From an uncultured Lachnospiraceae bacterium (lineage in GTDB: Bacteria > Bacillota > Clostridia > Lachnospirales > Lachnospiraceae), in NCBI GenBank assembly GCA_910586585.1, contig CAJUKA010000041.1:1-35183 (forward strand): DNA of 35,183 nt. Reading direction: 5' to 3'. The position numbers were made by a program, and so were the translations under genes. The notes under the pieces are model-generated. The model did no database searches. It was not told the origin of the DNA and saw only the letters and a list, made by a program, of their open reading frames with translations. Shown here piece after piece: positions 7,830 through 15,065 of this stretch (the first letter of the stretch is position 1; each line of letters opens with the position of its first letter).

Positions 7830-10800
7830 TTATGCTGATTTATTTTTTGTATTATGATTGGAAGACTTCTTGCGTGAATGCTTTTTTCTGCCAGAAGAAA
7901 CATTGGCTGTGGTATTTTCAGCCTGCTGTATTTCGTTTGGCTTTTCTGTTTCTGATGATTCAGTAGTCACATTTTCCAGAACAGATTCTTCTATAACAGA
8001 TTCTTCTATAACAGTTTCTTCTATAAGGGTTTCTTCCATAATAGTTTCTTTTATAGCAGCTTCCTCTATAATAGTTTCTTCTATAATAGATTCTTTGATA
8101 ACAGCTTCTTCCAAGTCCTTGTTGAGGTTCTTTTGCGCTGTTGAAAGCATCAGTTTGATACGGTTTAGCTGATTGACTTCGGAAGCACCTGGATCATAGT
8201 CGATTGCAACAATATTGGCTTCTGGATGACGTTTTCGAAGCTCTTTAATGACACCCTTTCCAACAACATGATTGGGTAGACAGCCAAATGGCTGCGTACA
8301 AACAATATTGGGAGTGTCTGTATGGAGCAGTTCAAGCATTTCTCCGGTAAGGAACCATCCTTCTCCTGTCTGGTTTCCGATTGATACGATTTCTTCTGCA
8401 TGTTTGGCAGTTTCATAGATATCAGCAGGTGCAATAAAGTGTTTGCTTGCGGCAAATGCTTCACTCATTGGTTTTCTTAACATCTGAATTGCTTTGATTC
8501 CAAGTTTGCAAAGTTTGGCCGCTTTCTTGCTGGTACCGAGATTTTCTGCCTTGTATAACTGATTATAGAAGCAGTAGAACATAAAATCCATCAAATCTGG
8601 GACAACGGCTTCTGCACCTTCGTGCTCAAGTAGTTCAACAAGCCGGTTGTTTGCTGCTGGAGAAAATTTTACTAGAATTTCGCCAACAATTCCAACACGT
8701 GGTTTTTTCACATCAAGTACAGGAACCGCATCAAATTCAGCAATCATTTCACGACACATTTTTTTATAAGTAGAAAATGGCATGTATTTGCGCCCAAGGA
8801 AATCACAGCATTTCTTGATCCATTTTTGGTGAATCTCATTTACGGAGCCTGGAACCGCCTCATAAGGTCGCATTCGATAGATGCAGCGCATAAAGATATC
8901 ACCAAAGTTTATCGCATATACAGCACGCAGCAAAAGCATTGGTGTAAGCTTAAATCCTGGATTGCTTTCAAGCTTTGATAAGTTGATAGATATTACCGGA
9001 ATATGTGCATAACCTGCTTTTTCTAATGCACGGCGGATAAAGCCAATATAATTTGTAGCACGGCAGCCGCCGCCAGTCTGAGACATCACAACAGCAAGGC
9101 GGTCTGTAGCAAACTTGCCGGAAAGGACTGCTTCCATAATCTGTCCCACAACTAAAAGGGAAGGATAGCAAGCATCATTATTGACATATTTAAGCCCCAT
9201 ATCAATGCTGCCTTTGTTGTCATTGTTCAATACTACCAGATTGTATCCACATCTTCGAAAGGTTGGTTCCAAAAGGTCAAAATGTATAGGTGACATCTGA
9301 GGACACAAAATAGTATAGTTTTTGCGCATTTCTTTTGTGAAAACAACTCTGTTGATGCTGCTAGAGCAAACAGTTCGCTCCTGATGGCGTTGTTCACGCA
9401 CACGAATAGCAGAGAGCAGGGAACGGATACGGATTCTTGCCGCCCCTAAGTTGTTTACCTCGTCTATTTTCAGACAAGTATATATTTTGCCGGAGCCTGT
9501 CAAAATATCATTTACCTGGTCCGTAGTAACTGCATCTAATCCACAGCCAAAGGAGTTGAGCTGAATCAAGTCCAAGTCGTCGCGTGTTTTGACAAAGCTT
9601 GCAGCAGCATAAAGCCTTGAGTGATACATCCACTGGTCAGATACAATCAATGGCCGTTCTGGTTTTGCAAGGTGCGATACAGAATCTTCTGTGAGAACCG
9701 CAATACCATAGGAATTAATCAGTTCTGGAATACCATGATTGATTTCTGGATCAATATGGTAAGGACGGCCGGCAAGTACAATGCCGCGCGCGTGATTTTT
9801 TTCAAGAAAAGAAATCACTTCCTCGCCTTTTTGGCACATGTCTTTGCGTACATTGTCAAGTTCTGCCCATGCAGCATCAACAGCTTCTTTTAGTTCGGCA
9901 GCAGGAATATCAGGAAACTCTTTTTCAAGTGATTGCAGAATCAAAGAAGGTTCCTTGAAAGACATAAACGGGTTTTTAAAAAGGACTTCCCCGCGGCCGA
10001 TAGCTTCTACATTATTTTTGATATTTTCAGAGTATGATGTAACAATAGGGCAATTATAATGATTGTTGGCGTCGTCAAATTCATTTCTCTCGTAGAACAA
10101 AGCAGGGTAGAAGATAAAGTCAACATTCTGCTTAATAAGCCATTCAACATGCCCGTGCGCAAGTTTGGCTGGGTAACATTCAGACTCACTTGGAATGGAT
10201 TCGATACCCATTTCGTATATCTTTCTATTTGAAAGAGGCGACAAAACCACTTGGTAATTCAGTTTGGTAAAGAATGTAAACCAAAATGGATAGTTTTCGT
10301 ACATATTCAAAACTCTTGGAATCCCCACACGTCCGCGGATTGCATCTGTATCAGAAAGCGGCTCATAAGAAAATATTCTTTTCAGCTTATATGCAAATAA
10401 ATTTGGAATGTTGCTGTCTGTCTTCTCTTTTCCAAGACCGCGTTCACAGCGGTTGCCTGATATGTAGCTTCTGCCGTCAGAAAATTTATTGACAGTCAGA
10501 CGACAAGAATTTGTACAGCCCTTGCATTTTACTAAAGATGTTGTGAAAGCAAGTTCGTTAATCTGGTCAATCGTAAGCATTGTGGTAGCAGCATCTGGAG
10601 CAGCCTGATAGCGTTCTCTTGCAATTAGAGCAGCGCCGAACGCTCCCATAATACCAGCTATATCGGGACGAATCACTTCGCATCCAGCAATTTTTTCGAA
10701 GCTGCGCAGCACCGCATCGTTATAGAAAGTACCACCTTGCACGACAATATTTTTGCCAAGCTCACTTGCATCAGAAACCTTTATAACCTTAAACAGCGCA

Positions 10801-12377
10801 TTTTTGATGACAGAGTAGGCAAGACCTGCAGAAATATCAGATACTTCCGCACCTTCTTTTTGTGCCTGCTTCACTTTTGAATTCATAAATACGGTACAGC
10901 GCGTGCCAAGGTCAATTGGATGTTTGGCAAAAAGTGCTGCTTGCGCAAAATCCTGCACACTATAATTTAAAGATTTTGCAAATGTTTCGATAAAAGAACC
11001 ACAGCCTGACGAACATGCTTCATTGAGCTGAACGGAATCAACGGTCTGATTTTTGATTTTAATACATTTCATATCCTGACCGCCAATGTCAATAATACAA
11101 TCAACATCAGGATTGAAAAATGCAGCAGCATAATAATGCGCAACTGTTTCAACTTCACCTTCGTCCAGCATAAAGGCAGCCTTGAACAATGCTTCACCAT
11201 AGCCGGTAGAACAAGAATGGACAATTACGGCATCTGCAGGAAGCAGACGATAAATTTCCTGAATAGATGCAATCGCAGTATTTAAAGGACTCCCATTATT
11301 GTTGCTGTAGAACGAATAGAGCAGTGTGCCGTCCTCAGCGACAACGGCAATTTTGGTTGTCGTAGAGCCCGCATCAATGCCCAAGAAGCATTTCCCATGA
11401 TAATCTGCAAGTTTGGCATTTTTGACATGATGGGAATCATGTCTTGACTGGAAATTCTGATATTCCTTCTCATCAGAAAACAAAGGGTCCATTCGAGCAA
11501 CTTCAAACTCCATTTTGATATCAGAAGAAAGTTTGTCAACCATTTCAGCCATTGAGAAAGAAACTTCTTCTTTTGCATTGAGTGCAGAACCAATCGCAGC
11601 AAAAAGATGCGAGTTTGCAGTGTCGATAATATGTTCTTCATCTAGTTTTAGGGTACGGATAAAAGCCGCCTTAAGCTCTGAAAGAAAGTGAAGCGGGCCG
11701 CCCAAAAATGCCACGTGTCCGCGTATTGGTTTGCCACAGGCAAGGCCGCTGATTGTCTGATTGACAACTGCTTGAAAAATGGAAGCGGAGAGATCTTCTT
11801 TGGTGGCGCCCTCATTGATTAAGGGCTGAATGTCAGTTTTTGCAAATACACCACAGCGGGCAGCGATGGTATATAAGGACTTATAATCTTTTGCATATTC
11901 ATTTAAGCCGGAAGCATCTGTCTGAATCAGCGATGCCATCTGATCAATAAAAGAACCTGTACCGCCTGCACAGATACCATTCATGCGCTGTTCTACATTT
12001 CCGCCTTCAAAATAGATAATTTTTGCATCTTCACCGCCAAGTTCAATCGCAACATCTGTTTTGGGAGCGAGTTCTTGAAGAGAAGTAGAAACTGCAATCA
12101 CTTCCTGTACAAAGGGGACTTCTAAATGATTGGCAAGCGTAAGACCACCGGAACCTGTTATCATAGGATGAAGCGTCAGATTCCCAAGTTTTGCATAAGC
12201 ATCTTGTAATAGGGAAGATAGTGTCTCACGGATATTGGCATAATGTCTCTGATAATCCGAGAAGAGCAGCTTGTGCTTGGAATCTAATATGGCAACTTTA
12301 ACTGTCGTTGAACCAATGTCAATTCCAAGCGTATAGAAACTTTTCGTTTTATTTTTTGCGTTCATGTAACTAACCAT
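7830..12377 (-). CDS. Fused double acyl-CoA dehydratase activase / DUF2229 / HgdB-like protein
   Basis: A 1515-residue single chain. Two ASKHA-type activase domains lie in tandem: the first (about 14-265) has LGIDIGSTTVKVAIL and the second (about 327-600) FLGIDAGSTTTKIAVV. Each keeps the two cysteines that hold the [4Fe-4S] cluster in HgdC (NGICAGGTGSF with ARCGVF; NEACSSGCGSF with TRCTVF). A DUF2229 section begins near 616 (CKGCTNSC) and an HgdB-like dehydratase section occupies about 1020-1400. Such proteins use ATP to push electrons to a low potential for radical dehydration of 2-hydroxyacyl-CoA, but the real substrate of the fused form is unknown. A repetitive acidic then basic tail (about 1420-1515) is unusual. 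ATG 12377 lies almost on top of GAAAGG; ATG 12365 is an alternative start. A promoter is at 12554-12582. Confidence 0.9.
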   Translation of the reverse strand: MVSYMNAKNKTKSFYTLGIDIGSTTVKVAILDSKHKLLFSDYQRHYANIRETLSSLLQDAYAKLGNLTLHPMITGSGGLTLANHLEVPFVQEVIAVSTSLQELAPKTDVAIELGGEDAKIIYFEGGNVEQRMNGICAGGTGSFIDQMASLIQTDASGLNEYAKDYKSLYTIAARCGVFAKTDIQPLINEGATKEDLSASIFQAVVNQTISGLACGKPIRGHVAFLGGPLHFLSELKAAFIRTLKLDEEHIIDTANSHLFAAIGSALNAKEEVSFSMAEMVDKLSSDIKMEFEVARMDPLFSDEKEYQNFQSRHDSHHVKNAKLADYHGKCFLGIDAGSTTTKIAVVAEDGTLLYSFYSNNNGSPLNTAIASIQEIYRLLPADAVIVHSCSTGYGEALFKAAFMLDEGEVETVAHYYAAAFFNPDVDCIIDIGGQDMKCIKIKNQTVDSVQLNEACSSGCGSFIETFAKSLNYSVQDFAQAALFAKHPIDLGTRCTVFMNSKVKQAQKEGAEVSDISAGLAYSVIKNALFKVIKVSDASELGKNIVVQGGTFYNDAVLRSFEKIAGCEVIRPDIAGIMGAFGAALIARERYQAAPDAATTMLTIDQINELAFTTSLVKCKGCTNSCRLTVNKFSDGRSYISGNRCERGLGKEKTDSNIPNLFAYKLKRIFSYEPLSDTDAIRGRVGIPRVLNMYENYPFWFTFFTKLNYQVVLSPLSNRKIYEMGIESIPSESECYPAKLAHGHVEWLIKQNVDFIFYPALFYERNEFDDANNHYNCPIVTSYSENIKNNVEAIGRGEVLFKNPFMSFKEPSLILQSLEKEFPDIPAAELKEAVDAAWAELDNVRKDMCQKGEEVISFLEKNHARGIVLAGRPYHIDPEINHGIPELINSYGIAVLTEDSVSHLAKPERPLIVSDQWMYHSRLYAAASFVKTRDDLDLIQLNSFGCGLDAVTTDQVNDILTGSGKIYTCLKIDEVNNLGAARIRIRSLLSAIRVREQRHQERTVCSSSINRVVFTKEMRKNYTILCPQMSPIHFDLLEPTFRRCGYNLVVLNNDNKGSIDMGLKYVNNDACYPSLLVVGQIMEAVLSGKFATDRLAVVMSQTGGGCRATNYIGFIRRALEKAGYAHIPVISINLSKLESNPGFKLTPMLLLRAVYAINFGDIFMRCIYRMRPYEAVPGSVNEIHQKWIKKCCDFLGRKYMPFSTYKKMCREMIAEFDAVPVLDVKKPRVGIVGEILVKFSPAANNRLVELLEHEGAEAVVPDLMDFMFYCFYNQLYKAENLGTSKKAAKLCKLGIKAIQMLRKPMSEAFAASKHFIAPADIYETAKHAEEIVSIGNQTGEGWFLTGEMLELLHTDTPNIVCTQPFGCLPNHVVGKGVIKELRKRHPEANIVAIDYDPGASEVNQLNRIKLMLSTAQKNLNKDLEEAVIKESIIEETIIEEAAIKETIMEETLIEETVIEESVIEESVLENVTTESSETEKPNEIQQAENTTANVSSGRKKHSRKKSSNHNTKNKSA
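7974..8108 (-). repeat. Nine tandem 15-bp repeats coding for E-[ST]-x-I-E pentapeptides
   Basis: Plus-strand units of the type TTCTATAACAGATTC run nine times without gaps, with point differences between units. On the coding strand they give ESIIE, ETIIE, EAAIK, ETIME, ETLIE, ETVIE, ESVIE and ESVLE in the tail of the activase. Length in multiples of 15 bp keeps the frame, so copy number could vary between strains. Confidence 0.9.
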
Positions 12378-12468
12378 GCCTTTCTATTACTAACATCAAT
12401 CTATTAAAAAACTTATATAAAATCAAGCGCATAAGCGCATTTTTTTCTTGATAGCAAATTGCGACAGT

Positions 12469-12509
12469 ATAGGCCGTTTATACAAAAAACGTATAGAATA
12501 CAAGCCTAT
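12469..12509 (-). promoter_or_regulatory. Stem-loop in the activase leader
   Basis: ATAGGC (12469-12474) pairs with GCCTAT (12504-12509), and inside it TATAC (12479-12483) pairs with GTATA (12491-12495). It lies within the transcribed leader if the promoter call is right. No known riboswitch was recognised. Confidence 0.35.
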
Positions 12510-12553
12510 TTTAGTAGGGTCACATAATTCGATTCAATTAACACATATGTGCT

Positions 12554-12582
12554 ATTATACGACAGCACCCTCAAAAAGGCAA
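12554..12582 (-). promoter_or_regulatory. Sigma-A promoter for the activase gene
   Basis: Read on the minus strand: TTGCCT (12582-12577), 17-bp spacer, TATAAT (12559-12554). Transcription would start near 12547, giving a leader of about 170 bases. The palindrome CACATATGTG (12543-12552) sits at the start site. Confidence 0.65.
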
Positions 12583-12785
12583 TAAAACAGATGATTAAAA
12601 GTTCATGAAAACTTTAAACATTTTTGGCTGTTTTTGCTAAGAAAACTTGTGAAAAATATACCAATTCGTGAACTGTTATAAATGTATGAGGAGAATAGAT
12701 GGAATAATACTAAAAAACCACAATAGACAAGGAACAAATAATTATTAAAAATATATAATTTTTTATCTGGTTAAATTTAGATTGG

Positions 12786-12814
12786 TTTACATTTTTTGTA
12801 GTGAATGATATACT
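12786..12814 (+). promoter_or_regulatory. Sigma-A promoter for the rhomboid-fold gene
   Basis: TTTACA (12786-12791), 17-bp spacer, TATACT (12809-12814). Likely drives the rhomboid-like, sigma-like and small unknown genes as one unit, since no terminator separates them. Confidence 0.7.
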
Positions 12815-12859
12815 TGAAGGGCGATTGCAAAAACAATGTGAAAGGCAGGAATGCATAAT

Positions 12860-13744
12860 ATGAATTTTTTGAACAAAATGGAGAGGAAATTTGGGAAATA
12901 TGCCATATCAAATCTTTCTCTGTATCTGATATTGGGATACGTGCTGGGGTATGTAATTCAATTGATAAATCCTGTAATCATGGATTTCTTTACGCTGAAT
13001 CCATATTTGATATTACATGGCCAAATTTGGCGGCTTGTCACGTGGATTATCATTCCGCCGTCCTCAAATCCGGACCTGTTGACAATTATAATGCTGTTCT
13101 TTTATTATTCCATTGGCACCAATCTGGAAAGGACATGGGGAACTTTTTATTACAATGTATATTTATTTATGGGCATGATTTTTACCATACTTGGAAGCTT
13201 TTTGATTATGGGAATCAGTTATGTTCCACTCTTTGGCCTGAGCCAGACAATGGATTTTTATGGGACAACACAATATTTTATTTATGTGGCGCGCAATTTT
13301 AGCACATATTTTGTAAATATGTCTATTTTCCTTGGGTTTGCGGCTACATTTCCCGAAGTGCAGGTATTGCTGATGTTTATCATTCCAATCAAAGTGAAAT
13401 GGATGGGAATTGCATATGTCATACTTTTGCTGGTGCAGTTTTTGCAAAATGGAATCATTGGAAAAATCGTAATCGGGGCGTCGCTTTTAAATGTTGTGAT
13501 ATTTTTCTTGATGACTCGGAGCAATCTGCGTATGCGGATGTCGCCAAGGCAGGTAAAACGGCGTCATGATTATAATCGGGAAGTAAAGCGGGCCAAGCCA
13601 ATGAGTGTGGCAAAGCATAAATGTGCTGTCTGTGGCAAAAACAGTGAAGATAATCCGGATACAGAGTTTCGGTTCTGTTCAAAGTGCAATGGAAATTATG
13701 AGTATTGCCAGGATCATCTTTTCACACATACGCATGTCAAATAG
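12860..13744 (+). CDS. Rhomboid-fold membrane protein with C-terminal zinc finger, probably not a protease
   Basis: About 294 residues with six or so hydrophobic segments (residues about 15-210). The segment GQIWRLVTWIIIP and the later E-x-x-W-G-x-x-x-Y (LERTWGTFYYNVY) are typical of the rhomboid fold. The catalytic GxSG serine motif and the late histidine are not seen where expected, so it looks like a pseudoprotease, as in Der1/TMEM115-like members. After a basic linker (SPRQVKRRHDYNREVKRAK), the C-terminus carries CAVCG, FCSKC and YCQDH, a treble-clef-like zinc finger facing the cytoplasm. Start 12860 is preferred over 12851 because AGGA ends only at 12850. It is followed 21 bases later by the sigma-like gene, probably in one operon. 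Confidence 0.75.
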   Translation: MNFLNKMERKFGKYAISNLSLYLILGYVLGYVIQLINPVIMDFFTLNPYLILHGQIWRLVTWIIIPPSSNPDLLTIIMLFFYYSIGTNLERTWGTFYYNVYLFMGMIFTILGSFLIMGISYVPLFGLSQTMDFYGTTQYFIYVARNFSTYFVNMSIFLGFAATFPEVQVLLMFIIPIKVKWMGIAYVILLLVQFLQNGIIGKIVIGASLLNVVIFFLMTRSNLRMRMSPRQVKRRHDYNREVKRAKPMSVAKHKCAVCGKNSEDNPDTEFRFCSKCNGNYEYCQDHLFTHTHVK

Positions 13745-13765
13745 GATTGCAGGAGGTTTTGGAAG

Positions 13766-14512
13766 ATGGAGTTCAACCAGACAAATTTTGCACAGATTCT
13801 TGAACAGCTCAAAGATAGTGCAAGGCTTCAGGGGAATATGCTTACGAGTGAGCAGGTGCGTGAGACATTTGGCGAATGGAATTTAAAGGAGGAGCAGCTT
13901 GTACTCATTCATGATTATTTTCGCAAAAATCATATAGGGATTGATGAACCTGGTGACGAGGAAGAGAACCTGTCAACGGAGGATGTTAATTTTCTTGAGA
14001 TGTACCTGGCTGATTTGAGAGAACTTCCTGTTGTGTCTGACGGTGAAAAACGTGCAGTTATAATGTCAGCGTTGGCAGAGGATCGTGATGCACAGGCAAA
14101 GCTTGTAGAAATTTACCTTCCGCAGGTGGTGGAGCTTTCAAAGCTCTATGCGGGACAGGGAGCGCTTGTGGAGGATTTAATCGGAGAGGGTAATGTTGCT
14201 GTAGCTGCGGCTGTTACAATGCTTGCATGTGTAGAAAGCATTGAAGAGGTTGAAGGTTTTATAGCGAAGATGATTATGAATGCTATGGAGGAATACATTC
14301 ATGCAGATTCGGACAGCCGTGAAATTGATGATAATGTGCTTGGAAAGGTGAACGAAGTCAATGATAAGGCAAAAGAATTGTATGACAGCTACCTTAGAAA
14401 AGTTACAGCAAGGGAAGTGGCTGATGAACTGGGAATTTCGGAGGATGAGGTATGGAAAGCGGTGAATTTTTCGGCAGATCATATTGACTTTATCCAAAAA
14501 GAAGAGCAGTGA
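13766..14512 (+). CDS. Sigma-70-like protein lacking region 4
   Basis: 248 residues. Residues about 5-60 resemble sigma region 1.1. Residues about 70-140 follow region 1.2 to 2.2 closely: EMYLADLRELPVVSDGEKRA parallels the usual YLKEIGRVPLLT, and AKLVEIYLPQVVELSKLYAGQ plus LVEDLIGEGNVAV parallels the core-RNAP-binding helix. The aromatic region 2.3/2.4 (normally YATWWIRQAI), which melts and reads the -10 element, is replaced by an unrelated acidic segment. A region 3-like stretch with a helix-turn-helix look (KVTAREVADELGISEDEVWKAV) follows, and region 4, which reads the -35, is absent. It could bind RNA polymerase without specifying a promoter on its own: an anti-sigma, a co-sigma, or a regulator. 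AGGAGG (13751-13756) precedes ATG 13766. Confidence 0.7.
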   Translation: MEFNQTNFAQILEQLKDSARLQGNMLTSEQVRETFGEWNLKEEQLVLIHDYFRKNHIGIDEPGDEEENLSTEDVNFLEMYLADLRELPVVSDGEKRAVIMSALAEDRDAQAKLVEIYLPQVVELSKLYAGQGALVEDLIGEGNVAVAAAVTMLACVESIEEVEGFIAKMIMNAMEEYIHADSDSREIDDNVLGKVNEVNDKAKELYDSYLRKVTAREVADELGISEDEVWKAVNFSADHIDFIQKEEQ

Positions 14513-14534
14513 TGCATGATAGACGGAGACAGGA

Positions 14535-14960
14535 ATGAATACGCAAAATAATGATGATTTTAAATATGTAATTCAGGATACAAGCTGTGTATATTTTGGC
14601 AGGGAGTTAACCTATACTGAAATGATGGATAAGGAAGATGTTCCTTTTAAATGGAAGGCAATTATCAGTGCTTATATAAAAAAGGATACAGATTTGAACG
14701 TGAAAATGACAGATCATCTTTTGGAACTATCTCCAGAAGCGTTTTCTTATCGGATTTTTGAACAGGTAAAAATGACAGTACGGATTTGTTACCAGACACA
14801 AAAGAAAGGGTTTGGAAAAACGATCAAGAACAAGTGGATTCACAAAGCAGTTCCATTAAAAAATTTTTGCAGTGCATACAGCAACAGCGTCAAAGAAGGC
14901 AGTGTGATGATAGAGGATATCTCTATCTCAAAGCTTGCCCTTATGGTAGTCAGTATCTAA
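14535..14960 (+). CDS. Unknown soluble protein following the sigma-like gene
   Basis: 141 residues, no signal peptide or membrane segment, no domain recognised. It has the motif-like stretches YVIQDTSCVYFGRELTY, MTDHLLELSPEAFSYRIFEQ and a conserved-looking end, VMIEDISISKLAL. A weak GAGACAGGA site precedes ATG 14535. It starts 22 bases after the sigma-like stop, so it is probably co-transcribed with the rhomboid-like and sigma-like genes. Another reading frame is open at 14786-15049, but its composition (Gln/Arg-rich) and lack of a ribosome site mark it as a shadow. Confidence 0.65.
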   Translation: MNTQNNDDFKYVIQDTSCVYFGRELTYTEMMDKEDVPFKWKAIISAYIKKDTDLNVKMTDHLLELSPEAFSYRIFEQVKMTVRICYQTQKKGFGKTIKNKWIHKAVPLKNFCSAYSNSVKEGSVMIEDISISKLALMVVSI

Positions 14961-15065
14961 AAATGTATGCTCGGAATCTTTGGCAAAAGATTATCTCACA
15001 AAATAAGGCACAAAGAAACTTCGAGTGTACGCAAAAAAGAATAGGATAAAAGGAAGGTAATATTC

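Larger units (their letters stand above)
12378..12859. other. Divergent intergenic region of about 480 bases
   Basis: No gene is supported. Seen here are a leftward promoter (12554-12582), a long leader for the activase with at least one stem-loop (12469-12509), a 10-bp palindrome CACATATGTG (12543-12552), an AT-rich stretch without clear signals (about 12600-12780), and a rightward promoter (12786-12814). Confidence 0.7.

Noticed and set aside
7974..8108. Tandem repeats as a CRISPR array
   Set aside because: Units are 15 bp, contiguous without spacers, and in frame in the activase tail.
8165..8464. Open frame inside the activase gene
   Set aside because: Same-strand shadow of the long activase frame with no start site.
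13605..13886. Small gene between the rhomboid-like and sigma-like genes
   Set aside because: It overlaps both in another frame and has no family resemblance; the AGGAGG site serves ATG 13766.
14786..15049. Second coding frame or frameshift after the unknown protein 14535-14960
   Set aside because: The 14535 frame ends in a sensible, conserved-looking stretch, and the second frame is Gln/Arg-rich with no ribosome site.
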